A stretch of DNA of 64,000 nt from Pleurocapsa sp. FMAR1 (GCF_963665995.1 NZ_OY762512.1:2542001-2606000), one strand, 5' to 3'. Positions 43,687 to 53,362 are shown, numbered from the stretch's first letter. Numbers and translations: made by a program. Notes: a model not told the origin generated them from the letters alone.

Positions 43687-44218
43687 CTGCTTGGCAAGCG
43701 CACGATATGTAACTTTTGCTGCTTTGGCTTTACACGAACATCCTGAATGTCTGCAAAAATTACAAACTGGGGAAGCGGAGTATTCTGAATGGTTTGTGCA
43801 AGAAGTGCGTTGATTTTATCCCTTTTTTCCGTTTGCAGCAGCTATAGTTTGTCAAGATTTTGATTGGCACGGATATCATTTTTCTCAAGGGACAAAAGTG
43901 CTGCTCGATTTATATGGTACTAATTACGATCCTCAATTGTGGTCAAACCCAGAAGCTTTTTATCCCGAACGATTTCGCGAATGGGATGAGAGCAAGTTTA
44001 ATTTTATTCCTCAAGGTGGTGAAGACTACTATACTAACCATCGTTGTCCTGGAGAATAGATCACGATAGAATTAATGAAGGTAACGCTAAATTTCTTGAC
44101 TCAATCTCTGCAATACAATGTACCTAAACAAAATTTGCAAATAAGCTTGTCAAAAATGCCGACTGCACCAAAGAGCGGGTTTATAATTAATCTGAGTTCG
44201 GAAATATCTATCCATTAG
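43687..44218 (+). pseudogene. Decayed cytochrome P450 of the CYP152 peroxygenase type
   Basis: One frame reads, from about 43713, YVTFAALALHEHPECLQKLQ and EYSEWFVQEVR, then a TGA at 43811. It continues [40 protein letters not shown] and the heme-ligand region [22 protein letters not shown] at 44057 follows, then ITIELMKVTLNFLTQSLQYN to a natural stop at 44218. Both stops fall at family positions usually Arg (CGA) and Trp (TGG), so each is one base change. These segments match fatty-acid peroxygenases (CYP152). The first half of the gene is missing. Confidence 0.8.
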
Positions 44219-44732
44219 CCAATTTTGTTTTGAGTGATATCATCATTTGCGCTTAGAAAAATAGATGATATAACTTATGTATAGCTAAATTATAATTATA
44301 CACATTGATTTGCAACGCTAGATTGTTTCTACGTTTCACGTAAATTAGTTATTATTTTGACCAATCAATAAAACTATTGAAGAGTAACAAAAAAAAGAAA
44401 CTAAAATGCGGATTGACCTATGGTCATAGATTATTGACTGAATTTATAGTCTAAAAAGAACATGACATTCAGTTTTTTAACGATAAAATCTCTCTGATAT
44501 TGCTATTTTCTTATGTTTAAATTTTATTTGTAGACGATAAAGTGATTTATTGACAGAGGAAGGCGGTCAATAGGCTTGACTGTATTTTGGTCAGCACTTC
44601 TTGTTCCATTTTTCGTTTTGATTTAATTAGGTGCTTATTTGTGAAGAGAAAAAGTTGTTGTACTGCCAAGCCATTTGTAACTTTAGCTACTCAATCTAAC
44701 CTGTGGCAATAATCGTTACCCAATAGTGGTAA
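44219..44732. other. Intergenic region, 514 bases, AT-rich
   Basis: The region lies between the P450 relic and the diguanylate cyclase gene. It is AT-rich with several short A/T runs and no sustained frame. I see no clear hairpin terminator or RNA. It probably contains the promoter of the following gene. Confidence 0.5.
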
Positions 44733-46154
44733 ATGAACAAAAATTATCAAGAAAAGCTACAAGAACGAATATTAATAGTAGACGATTTACCTGAAAACAC
44801 TAGATTGCTGTCATCTTTACTAAGTAATAAAGGTTATAGAGTTGATTCGGCTACGGATGGAAAGATGGCTTTGTCCATAATCAAGACAATAAGCCCTGAT
44901 TTAATCTTGCTTGATATTATGTTGCCTATAATGGACGGATATCACGTATGTCGCGTTTTAAAATCTCAGGCAGAAACTCAACGTATACCAATTATTTTTT
45001 TAAGCGGTTTAGACTCAGAGTACGATAAAGTTGAAGCTTTTCGAGTGGGTGCAGCAGATTATATTACCAAGCCTTTTTTTATCGAGGAAGTGGTTTTTCG
45101 CGTCCAGACTCAATTAAATATTGTTCAACAGCAAGCAAAATTTCAGCAAGGTTTAAATGAGCAAATCTCCGAAAGAAAAATTGCTGAAAGAGAATTAAAT
45201 AAATCTCGTGCTTTATTAACTGGAGTTTTAAATAGCTCTTTAGATGGGGTTGCTGCTTTTGAAGCAATTCGCGATCGCCATGGACAGATTGTCGATTTTC
45301 GCTGGTTAATTGCTAACCCAGTAGCGGCAATGACCCTGGGCAAAACAACCCAAACTCTTAAAGGCAGACGATTATTTGTCGAAGAGTCTCCTGGTCATCT
45401 ATTTGACGGGCTGTTTGAAGCATTTACTCAGGTTGTGGAAACTTGTACCGTGCTAGAAAAAGAACATTTTCACGACTCTCTTTCTCTCCCAGCTTGGTTT
45501 CATATTGTGGCGGTAAAGCTTGGTGATGGTTTTGCCATAACTTTTCGTGACATTAGCGATCGCAAACAAATAGAAGATACTCTAAAACAAACTAATTTAA
45601 GATTAACTTACCAAGCTAATATCGATAGTCTGACTCAGATAGCCAATCGTCGCCGCTTTGATGAGTATATTGCTCAGGAATGGTCGCGATGCGCCCGCGA
45701 TCGAGAATATTTATCGCTAATTTTATGTGATGTGGATTATTTTAAATCCTTCAATGATACCTATGGACACCAGGCAGGAGATAATTGTCTATATGAAGTT
45801 GCTCAAGCCATTGAACGGGCTGTTAAACGTCCTGCTGATATAGCATTTCGTTATGGGGGAGAAGAGTTTGCCGTGGTTTTACCCCATACAGAAGGAGCAG
45901 GGTCGCTTAAGGTAGCAGAAGATATTCGTAGACAAATTCAAGACTTACAAATACATCATGCTTCATCCCAAATTAGCGATATTATCAGCCTTAGCTTAGG
46001 CGTTACTAGTATTATTCCTGACCCACGCTCATCGCCCGATATTTTGATTGCTACTGCGGATGACGCTTTGTACGATGCAAAACTCAAAGGTCGCGATCGC
46101 ATTATTTATCGAACGGTAGATACGTCACAGCAGGCTCCGCCACGTCCCGCATGA
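44733..46154 (+). CDS. Response regulator with PAS-like region and GGDEF diguanylate cyclase domain
   Basis: The 473-residue protein has a receiver domain (10-130) with the phospho-aspartate D61 in LILLDIMLPIMDGYHV. A coiled-coil linker (about 131-160), a PAS-like region (165-275, SLDGVAAFEAIRDRHGQ to FAITFRDISDRKQIE) and a GGDEF domain (300-465) follow. The active site is RYGGEEFAVVL with the inhibitory RxxD (RPAD) five residues before it, so an active, product-inhibited c-di-GMP synthase is expected. The last codons and the stop lie inside a GC-rich repeat (46128-46262), so the C-terminus is probably altered, beyond the catalytic core. Confidence 0.92.
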   Translation: MNKNYQEKLQERILIVDDLPENTRLLSSLLSNKGYRVDSATDGKMALSIIKTISPDLILLDIMLPIMDGYHVCRVLKSQAETQRIPIIFLSGLDSEYDKVEAFRVGAADYITKPFFIEEVVFRVQTQLNIVQQQAKFQQGLNEQISERKIAERELNKSRALLTGVLNSSLDGVAAFEAIRDRHGQIVDFRWLIANPVAAMTLGKTTQTLKGRRLFVEESPGHLFDGLFEAFTQVVETCTVLEKEHFHDSLSLPAWFHIVAVKLGDGFAITFRDISDRKQIEDTLKQTNLRLTYQANIDSLTQIANRRRFDEYIAQEWSRCARDREYLSLILCDVDYFKSFNDTYGHQAGDNCLYEVAQAIERAVKRPADIAFRYGGEEFAVVLPHTEGAGSLKVAEDIRRQIQDLQIHHASSQISDIISLSLGVTSIIPDPRSSPDILIATADDALYDAKLKGRDRIIYRTVDTSQQAPPRPA

Positions 46155-46262
46155 AGACGAGCGACCCTCGGCTTCACCACCGCAACGCAACTGTCTCGCA
46201 ACGGGCGAGTGGAATATGCTCTCGCGGACTCCAGTCCGCGAGAGCATATTCTCGCCCCAAAA
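46128..46262. repeat. GC-rich interspersed repeat with a 19-bp-arm hairpin
   Basis: This copy overlaps the 3' end of the diguanylate cyclase gene. It contains GTCTCGCAACGGGCGAGTGG, a module shared with 5780-5800, and then a perfect inverted repeat with 19-bp arms (46212-46230 and 46233-46251, loop CC) starting GAATATGCTCTCGCGG. The hairpin could act as a terminator or RNA stabiliser for the gene, although it is not followed by a T run. Confidence 0.75.
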
Positions 46263-46946
46263 CGCGCCTTAACTTCGCGCTGCTGTGACCGTTGGTGAAG
46301 ATCGCTTCATTTATAAGTTTATATACTATTTACCTGCTGTTGAATAATCTAGAGAATAACTATGTTCTATCGATTATTTTAAATAGTTAATCTACTGCGT
46401 TCTCTGGACTGGTATTTAAATAACATATTTGTAATAAGATTATACTTACGTAAAAATTCCTAAATTCCTGTAAGATACTTGTAAATGTATAAAGATTGAG
46501 TAAACTGCATTTTCACTTAATTTTCATTAAAGATTAAGTCTACAATTTTCCCTAATGTTATCTGGCAAAATAGTAAAGCTATTTGATAATTATATTCAAT
46601 AGTAATTTATCTACAAAACATTTGGCATTGGCTTAATATTAGATTTTAAAGCGAATAAAAATCTTAGTATTTATTGTTTAATAACATTTATAAAAACAGA
46701 TAAATTTAGTAAGCATAAAAAACATGAATAAAATACATAATTTATCTTGTAAATATATTTACAATTTACTATATTGTGCAAAATATAGAGATTTCATAAT
46801 CATAAACAATGATTTTAGCTTTAAAAAAAGCCTCTAATAATATTTTAACCCAATATATACAGGCATAAAACGTAATTAGATAGCCAAAAATATATTCTAT
46901 AATCAATATTTTTATTTCTATTTAGTTATTTTACTTAATTTTGTTA
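46263..46946. other. Intergenic region, 684 bases, very AT-rich
   Basis: After the repeat the DNA is exceptionally AT-rich (46320-46940) with many A and T runs and no open frame of note. I see no RNA gene or long inverted repeat. It precedes the receiver gene at 46947 and must hold its promoter. Confidence 0.5.
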
Positions 46947-47801
46947 ATGATTAGATTATTAATAGTAGACGATCAAAATTTTACCAGGCAGGCATTACAG
47001 GCAATTTTAGAAACAGAACCAGATTTAGAAGTTGTTGGCAAAGCTATTAATGGTCATGAAGCTTTTAAATACATGGAACAATTTCAGGTTGACATTATGA
47101 TAGTTGACTTGGAAATGCCCGAAATGAGTGGTTTAACCGTAACTAAAATAACAAGTCAGCGTTTTCCCCAGACTAAAGTCATTATTCTTAGTAGTCACGA
47201 CGACGAAGATAATATAAATGCAGCAGTCGAAGCAGGAGCAAAGGGTTACTTGCTCAAAAATACTTCAGCACAAGAAATTATTGATACAATTCGGGCAATT
47301 CAAAGAGGCTATTTTCAGTTAGGACCTGGACTATTTGAAAAGCTCCTTTCTCACCTGATTAAAGAAAAAGAACAGGCTGCTGATAAGTTAGCTCAACTTG
47401 AGGATAAATACGCCCAATCAATGATTGGGCTAGAAGAAAAGATACTTGCTAAGAATGAAGCCGAAAGGCAAGAGCTATACCAAGAAATTGAGCTACAAGT
47501 TGTAAGTCTAAAACAAGATTTTCGTAAAGGTCTGGAGAATTTTCAATATCAGGTAAGTAATCAGCTACAGAGCGGTTTAAATGAGGCTAACAATAGGTTT
47601 CATAGTTCTTTTCCTGATATACAAAAAATTGAAACGCAAATAGATCATCAAAATGCAGAACAGCAAAGATATATTAATGCTTTATTTGTAGGAACTAAAC
47701 AAGCTATATCTAAATTAGAAAAGCAAATAGACTTTACTCGTCACTTTGCAATTTTTCTGAGCGTAGCATTCGTCATAGTTAACCTATTTTTTTCACGCTA
47801 G
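46947..47801 (+). CDS. Receiver protein with coiled coil and C-terminal membrane anchor
   Basis: The start is taken as ATG at 46947, two codons inside a longer frame. Residues 1-125 are a NarL-type receiver (LLIVDDQNFTRQALQAILET, phospho-aspartate D54 in IMIVDLEMPEMSG, IILSS, GYLLKNTSAQEIIDTIRAI). Instead of the usual LuxR-type helix-turn-helix, residues 135-260 are charged coiled coil. The end is a single transmembrane helix (HFAIFLSVAFVIVNLFFS, about 265-282). It should therefore act at the membrane by conformational or oligomeric signalling rather than bind DNA. No kinase is adjacent. Confidence 0.88.
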   Translation: MIRLLIVDDQNFTRQALQAILETEPDLEVVGKAINGHEAFKYMEQFQVDIMIVDLEMPEMSGLTVTKITSQRFPQTKVIILSSHDDEDNINAAVEAGAKGYLLKNTSAQEIIDTIRAIQRGYFQLGPGLFEKLLSHLIKEKEQAADKLAQLEDKYAQSMIGLEEKILAKNEAERQELYQEIELQVVSLKQDFRKGLENFQYQVSNQLQSGLNEANNRFHSSFPDIQKIETQIDHQNAEQQRYINALFVGTKQAISKLEKQIDFTRHFAIFLSVAFVIVNLFFSR

Positions 47802-47826
47802 CTTCATTTAATGGCGCTAGCTTTTC
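47797..47826 (+). terminator. Possible terminator at the stop of the membrane-anchored receiver gene
   Basis: GCTAGC at 47797 pairs with GCTAGC at 47816 around a 13-base loop, followed by TTTTC. The stem is only six base pairs and includes the stop codon, so it is a weak candidate. Confidence 0.35.
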
Positions 47827-47916
47827 GGGCGTTGCTGATTTCATGAAGTGACCCCCTAAAGATAAGGTTATTCTCATAAAAAGCGATCGCTTGCTCGCTC
47901 CGCATTATATCTTCGA

Positions 47917-48855
47917 TTATTTAAAATCAATCAAAGGACCGTAAGGAACTATGCCACTAGGATTGATATGAGGATGACTTTGATAGTAATGCAGTTTGAT
48001 ATGCTCTAAGTTGCAGGTATCTTGAACTCCAGGATATTGATAAATTCTCGTTAAATAGCTCCATAAATTAGGATAATCCCAAATATGGCGCAGATTACAC
48101 TTAAAATGTACATAATAAACCGCATCAAAGCGAAATAAGGTAGTGAACATACAGATATCTGCTTCAGTTAAAGTATCCCCACAAAGATATTTTTGTTTTG
48201 CTAGTACATTTTCCCAATAATCTAAGGCAGCAAACAATTTTTTAACTGCTTCCTCATAAGCCTCTTGGGATTTAGCAAATCCAGCTTTATAAACGCCATT
48301 ATTAATTGGATCGTAAATGTCATCGATCGCCCGATCTATTTTCTCTTGTAACTCTTGAGGATATAAATCAATTTTGTTTTGGGCTATGTCTGCAAACTCG
48401 GTATCGAACATCCGTATAATTTCGCGAGATTCATTGTTGACAATACTTGAAGTCTTTTTATCCCATAATATTGGTACTGTAACTCGCCCTGTATAGCTGG
48501 AGTCGGCGATCGCATATACTTCTCTTAGATACTTAGTATGATTGATAGTATCGGCAACCGTCCCCCGAAAGTTAGAAAATTCCCAACCGTCCGAGCCCAT
48601 CAAAGGGTCTACTGCGGAAATGCTTATGGCATCGGTTAATCCTTTCAATTGACGCATAATCAAGGTACGATGCGCCCAGGGACAGGCATAGGATACGTAT
48701 AGATGATAGCGATCGCTAACTGCGGTCAAGCCACTCGAACCATCAGCCGTAAGGCGATCGCGAAAGGTAGTTGGATTGCGCTGAAAACGCCCTTTTTTAT
48801 CCTTTTCGTACTCTTCGTTAGTCCATTGACCATTGACCATCATTCCTGTAGCCAT
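47917..48855 (-). CDS. yqjG: Glutathione S-transferase, glutathionyl-hydroquinone reductase type
   Basis: The protein is 312 residues from ATG at 48855, which has GGGGGAAA upstream; an earlier TTG is unlikely. It is an Omega/Xi-class enzyme. The catalytic cysteine lies in YVSYACPWAHRTLIMRQLKG, with VTVPILWDKKTSSIVNNES for glutathione binding and a C-terminal helical domain (GDTLTEADICMFTTLFRFDA, YHLYVHFKCNLRHI-like). It reduces glutathionylated hydroquinones or reductively deglutathionylates other quinones in the cytoplasm. The start is also supported by the common MATGMMVNGQWT N-terminus. Confidence 0.92.
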   Translation of the reverse strand: MATGMMVNGQWTNEEYEKDKKGRFQRNPTTFRDRLTADGSSGLTAVSDRYHLYVSYACPWAHRTLIMRQLKGLTDAISISAVDPLMGSDGWEFSNFRGTVADTINHTKYLREVYAIADSSYTGRVTVPILWDKKTSSIVNNESREIIRMFDTEFADIAQNKIDLYPQELQEKIDRAIDDIYDPINNGVYKAGFAKSQEAYEEAVKKLFAALDYWENVLAKQKYLCGDTLTEADICMFTTLFRFDAVYYVHFKCNLRHIWDYPNLWSYLTRIYQYPGVQDTCNLEHIKLHYYQSHPHINPSGIVPYGPLIDFK

Positions 48856-48867
48856 AGTTTCCCCCAA

Positions 48868-49695
48868 TTTAGTTACTGTTTGTCATTTAATTAGTCGCGA
48901 TCGCCTAATCGAGTTGGCTATGACATTGCAACAGCAAACGACCAAAAACAACGTTAGGCGTATTATTATAATTATTAGCTAACAAATGCTATTTTGCGAG
49001 CTTGTTGTTTAATTTAGGCAGAAATTCAACGTCATCATATTTCAGATCTTTTAATTCAATATCGGTCTGAATCATAAGTGCCATCAACAGCACTTGATTT
49101 ATTTGTTTAATTTAAAACAATACTAAATAGCATCTATAAGTAGATTTAGATTGCATAAATTCTCTAACAATAAGCAAAAAAAAACTATTTTTCAAAAATT
49201 TACTAACAATAGCAAACTACAACAAAACAGCTTTTTATCTAGCATCTATTTTCTGATAGGCTTGCATATCTTTCATAGTTTCAATCGACCTATTATTAGT
49301 AAAATGGTCTAGAAAAATATAGATTCTTGGCAGTTGAGTCCAAATTATCATCTATGAGCAAAAGACTTGAGAAATCATACTCAACTAGATGCTTACTCTG
49401 CTAAATGGTAGTCTCGGCTAATAGTAAACATTTTATACTTATCATTCTCCCATAGTGATCGTACTTTGTCGGTACTGTAGGGGACATAGGAAGCCTGAGC
49501 GTTCAAATGGCAAGTCTAACAAAACTTTTTTGCGCTTTAGAATCTACAGTTACAAGCCTTTTAAAGATAATGGTTACATTTAAAAACTGCAACTTCAAAC
49601 TAACTTTGATCGCCTTTTTTATCATCCTTTAAGTAGAGGCTGTTTTGAGATAAAGCTAATAGGATTATTAAAGTAAGAACACAATCAATTTATCC
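48868..49695. other. Intergenic region, 828 bases
   Basis: This gap between divergent genes is AT-rich. On the minus strand around 49070-48990 a 31-codon frame (ALMIQTDIELKDLKYDDVEF...) is visible but has no ribosome-binding site or match I recognise. No RNA gene, repeat or long palindrome is evident. Part must hold the promoter of the receiver gene at 49696. Confidence 0.45.
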
Positions 49696-50085
49696 ATGTC
49701 TTTAATAACAAGTAAATCAACCAAGCGTGTTTTGGTTGTCGATGATATTGCTGATAACTTATTTTTGGCGCAATTTATTTTAGAAAACCAAGGTTATGAA
49801 GTAAATACAGCCAACAGTGGAAGAGTCGCCATAACTCAGGTAGAAACAGAGAAAATTAAACCAGATTTAATTATTCTAGACTTAATGATGCCTGAAATGG
49901 ATGGCTACGAAGTAATCGAATATTTACGTAACCATCAAAAACCACCTTATATTCCTGTTTTACTAATGACTGCCGATACTAGCGTTAGTTGCGAAGATGC
50001 TTTACACGCAGGGGCAAGTGGAATAATTTATAAACCTTGGGATTTAGAACAGTTTTTGAAAAAAGTTGAGATGTTTAATGTTTGA
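49696..50085 (+). CDS. Single-domain response regulator
   Basis: The 129-residue protein is a receiver domain only. It has the acidic pair in VLVVDDIADNLFLAQF, the phospho-aspartate in LIILDLMMPEMDGYEV, the threonine in LLMTADTS and the lysine in IIYKPWDLEQF. It resembles the receiver domains attached to hybrid kinases. The remnant of a hybrid kinase lies 230 bases downstream on the other strand, which may once have supplied a partner. Confidence 0.9.
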   Translation: MSLITSKSTKRVLVVDDIADNLFLAQFILENQGYEVNTANSGRVAITQVETEKIKPDLIILDLMMPEMDGYEVIEYLRNHQKPPYIPVLLMTADTSVSCEDALHAGASGIIYKPWDLEQFLKKVEMFNV

Positions 50086-50317
50086 CCAAATGACCTCAGT
50101 TCAGATTAAGAGAATTAAACGGTTAAGGTAGCTCTTAGCTTTAAGCTTTAAGCCCTTAGCCTTTGAGCTAACTACAAAAATTAGCATAAAGATAAAGTGT
50201 AGAGATAAAACACTTTTTTGCGATCGCCTTATAGCAAGGTTGTAGCTTCAATAGAAATTTAGATTAAAGACTAAAAACTTTTTTAAATAAACTAATAAAT
50301 TTTTCAAATCTCAACTC

Positions 50318-50736
50318 TCAAGTTTGAGATTTAATTGGTTTGAGGTCAACAAGCTTACTCACTATGGCAACAAGAGCATCTACATTAAGTGGTTTAGCGA
50401 TATGTTGTTGGAAACCTGCTTCTTTTACTTGTTGCTGGTCAAATTCTGCTGCATATGCCGATAGAGCGATCGCCGTAGCTATTTGCCCCGCTACTAAATC
50501 AAAAAAGCCCTGATAATCGTCTCGTTGTAAACATTGAGCTTCTCTTGTCCCCACCAAACAAACATCGGGTAGCGCGAACTAAACATAATGCTGACTGCGG
50601 TTTTGAGACTAGGCGACCACCCTTCAATTGCCCCAATAATAGAGGTTTGCGACCAGTCATAGAATCTTACTAATTCTCCCATCAATCCACCACCAGGGAT
50701 AATTGCTGCGTATCCAGTCAATGACTCGTCTTCCAT
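50318..50736 (-). pseudogene. Collapsed hybrid sensor kinase gene (internal deletions)
   Basis: The minus strand begins with an ATG at 50736 and reads YAAIIPGGGLMGELVRFYDW and TAVSIMFSSRYPMFVWWGQE, the N-terminal region of a PAS/GAF hybrid kinase. After a frame change at about 50555 it reads DDYQGFFDLVAGQIATAIA, the end of a GAF domain. It then joins directly to LSAYAAEFDQQQVKEAGFQQ HIAKPLNVDALVAIVSKL, the last third of a receiver domain. The catalytic kinase domains and most of both sensor modules are deleted. It is a relic with at least two large deletions. Confidence 0.8.
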
Positions 50737-50863
50737 CTTTTAGTTAGCTTGATAATTATTTGAAGCTGCGCGATCGCCAAAAGCTAAATAATCAGCGATT
50801 AATCTAAAATTAATTATATGCTATGAAAATTAACTTTCCTCTAAGCTTTGGCTGTTCATTGAC

Positions 50864-51331
50864 TTATTGTGACTTCTCCCAAAGCTTCTCAGTTAATAAA
50901 ACAGTTACGTCCTGGGGAAATGGGCATAAATCGGGAAAATAAGCATCATATTCAATTTGCATATTGTCCACCGCTTCTTGATAACAATCGAAATATATAC
51001 TTGCTAAAAATCCGCTTAAACTAGGAGAGTCAGCCAAAATATCCTTCAACTTTGATTGAGTACGTCTAATAGTCACTTCCCAACCCCGATAACAATCGGG
51101 CAAAGGTACATATATACGTTTTAGAAGATGTTCAAATAAGGTAATCAAACGACTTTTTAACTCTCGTTTATCTCTTTTTCCCAAAGATTCAACCTCTTCA
51201 ATCAAATTTTCCCAATCAACTCGCTCAAATTCTTGGGCTTTTAGTTTGCTTATAGTTTCCTCAATCCAAAGCGCAAAATCCGAATCATATAGAGTTTTTG
51301 AGGTTAATTGTGTCATCGATCTTGATTCCAA
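50864..51331 (-). CDS. DUF29 family protein
   Basis: The 155-residue protein is a typical cyanobacterial DUF29 protein. It contains YDSDFALWIEETISKLKAQE, DWENLIEEVESLGKRDKREL and RLITLFEHLLKR, then SPSLSGFLASIYFDCYQEAV and a C-terminal CPFPQDVTVLL. The family is cytoplasmic, helical and of unknown function, and is often present in tens of copies per genome. A second start (Met6 at 51316) is possible. It lies alone between the kinase relic and the GGDEF-EAL gene. Confidence 0.9.
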   Translation of the reverse strand: MESRSMTQLTSKTLYDSDFALWIEETISKLKAQEFERVDWENLIEEVESLGKRDKRELKSRLITLFEHLLKRIYVPLPDCYRGWEVTIRRTQSKLKDILADSPSLSGFLASIYFDCYQEAVDNMQIEYDAYFPDLCPFPQDVTVLLTEKLWEKSQ

Positions 51332-51481
51332 ATAGTTGTATGGTTTTCCTTCGATTCTATCTAAATACTTTTTTTCCCTAGTTCTTATTTCAGCGTCTAA
51401 ACTAAAACATAAGACAAGATTACTGAAGAAAGTTGTTATTTTTAGCTTACTAGCTGTCCTTTTTGCGATCCCAAACTCAGG

Positions 51482-53362
51482 TTAGTTAGTTGTTAATTGC
51501 TTATTACTATTTATCAATAGATACTTATCTACCGCATCTTTATCTAAGAGTTTGGAAATTAGATATCCTTGTCCTCGATCGCAGTTTAAACTTTTGAGCA
51601 GATTTAGCTGAAAATTGTTTTCGATACCTGTGGCTGTAACCACCATCTTCATTTGATGAGCGATCGCAATAATTTGCTTTAACAGTAGCGTGGTCGATTT
51701 TTCCTGTTCTAAATTAGGAGTTGCTTGACCAATGTGAGCAATTAAAGAACGATCTATCGATAATTCATCAAAAGGAAAACGATGAAGGCAGGTTAGAGAT
51801 GAATAACCCGAACCGAATTTGTCTAAACAAAGTTTTACCCGACGTTTTTTTAACTCCTGCAAAATACTCAAAGTATTCTGAGGCTGTTCTAGTAATACCG
51901 TTTCGGGGATATCAAACTTAATATGTTGTCCCTGAATTTTGATTTTACGCAAAATCATATCAACCTTATCAACCAAACTAGGATGAAAAAGCTGTTTAGC
52001 CGATAGGTTGATACAAATTCCCAGGTTGTTTTGACCTTTATTATTATGTTGCCAATGTTGAATATGTTGACAAGCCTGTTTTAAAACCAAGTTACCGATC
52101 GCATTCATCAAACCCATATCTTCGGCTGTAGCGATAAAATCTTGAGGTAGAATAACTCCTTGTTGGGGATGATGCCAACGAACCAAAGCTTCTAATTCAA
52201 TAATTTGCTGGGTTGCTAAAGATATTATGGGTAGATAATAATTGACAAATTCTTGGTATTTAATTGCCTGTTTTAAGCTCATTTCCTGATTTGCCAACTC
52301 TTGATCTTCTTGAAGCTGAATATACATTTCTGGCTTAAATACCTGATAGCGATCGCCCTCTAAGTCTTTTGCTTGCTGCATGGCAATATCAGCATCGTTA
52401 AATAGACGGTCTATATCTTGATAATCTTGGCTGCCAATCACTATACCCATGTTGGCATTGATTAAGATTTTTCTTTGTTTGATCGCAAACGGAGTAGTCA
52501 GCTTTTGTCTAATTTTTTCAACTACAGCGATCGCCTCATTCACATTGCGGATCTTATCTAAGAAGATAGCAAACTCATCCCCTTCCAAGCGACTAAGTAA
52601 CGCTGAATCGGGTAAACAAGAGTCTAGTTTATGAGCGATCGCCATTAACAGTTGGTTGGTTTCGACATTACTGATGGTGCATTTAATGGTCTTAAAGCGA
52701 TCGCATTCTAATAAGATTACGGCAAAATAGTAATTAGGCTGCTGTCCCGTAACTCTCAATGCCTGCTTGAGACGACTAACAAAAGAATTACGGTTACCAA
52801 AGCCAGTGATCGGATCGTTAAGAGCCATCTTCAATAGTCTATCCTGAGCCTGCTGACGGAGATTAACTTCCTCTTGTAGCTGCTGATTGCTGTTTTCAAG
52901 TTCAGCGGTGCGCTCTTTTACTTTTTGCTCTAGTTGATTATTAAGCTCAATAATTTTGCTGTTGTTGGACTTGATGGTAATTTGATTGACAACTCTAACT
53001 ACCACCTCTTCGATTTCAAAAGGCTTATTAATGTAGTCTACGCCGCCAACTTTAAAGGCTCTTTTCTTGTTGGCAAAATTATCCAAAGCACTGATAAAGA
53101 TGACAGGAATATCTTTAGTTTGTGCATCAGCCTTGAGTTGTTCACATACCTGATAACCATCAATGTCAGGCATCTTAATATCTAATAAAATTAAATCAGC
53201 CCAACCAGATCGAGCAACTTTTATTGCTTCAAAGCCATTGTCAATACAACGAGTTTGATAACCCCGCTTATTTAAAATAGCAGCGAGTAACTCCAAATTA
53301 TCTAGAGTATCATCAACAATTAAAAGATTTGCTTGGGGTCTTTCAGTCTGATTAGTGTTCAA
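51482..53362 (-). CDS. Response regulator with degenerate GGDEF and EAL domains
   Basis: The 626-residue protein has a receiver (12-130, phospho-aspartate D61), a coiled coil (135-175), a GGDEF domain (180-345) and an EAL domain (355-620). The GGDEF signature is EGDEF at 260-264 with no RxxD inhibitory site. In the EAL domain EALVRW (391-396), N452 and E487 are kept. The DDFGTG loop is LDKFGSG (K515 for the second Asp), the later lysine of KIDRS is Ser535, and the E of the EGVE motif is Thr578. It is probably inactive in c-di-GMP synthesis and impaired or inactive in breakdown, acting instead as a sensor or binding protein. Confidence 0.9.
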   Translation of the reverse strand: MNTNQTERPQANLLIVDDTLDNLELLAAILNKRGYQTRCIDNGFEAIKVARSGWADLILLDIKMPDIDGYQVCEQLKADAQTKDIPVIFISALDNFANKKRAFKVGGVDYINKPFEIEEVVVRVVNQITIKSNNSKIIELNNQLEQKVKERTAELENSNQQLQEEVNLRQQAQDRLLKMALNDPITGFGNRNSFVSRLKQALRVTGQQPNYYFAVILLECDRFKTIKCTISNVETNQLLMAIAHKLDSCLPDSALLSRLEGDEFAIFLDKIRNVNEAIAVVEKIRQKLTTPFAIKQRKILINANMGIVIGSQDYQDIDRLFNDADIAMQQAKDLEGDRYQVFKPEMYIQLQEDQELANQEMSLKQAIKYQEFVNYYLPIISLATQQIIELEALVRWHHPQQGVILPQDFIATAEDMGLMNAIGNLVLKQACQHIQHWQHNNKGQNNLGICINLSAKQLFHPSLVDKVDMILRKIKIQGQHIKFDIPETVLLEQPQNTLSILQELKKRRVKLCLDKFGSGYSSLTCLHRFPFDELSIDRSLIAHIGQATPNLEQEKSTTLLLKQIIAIAHQMKMVVTATGIENNFQLNLLKSLNCDRGQGYLISKLLDKDAVDKYLLINSNKQLTTN

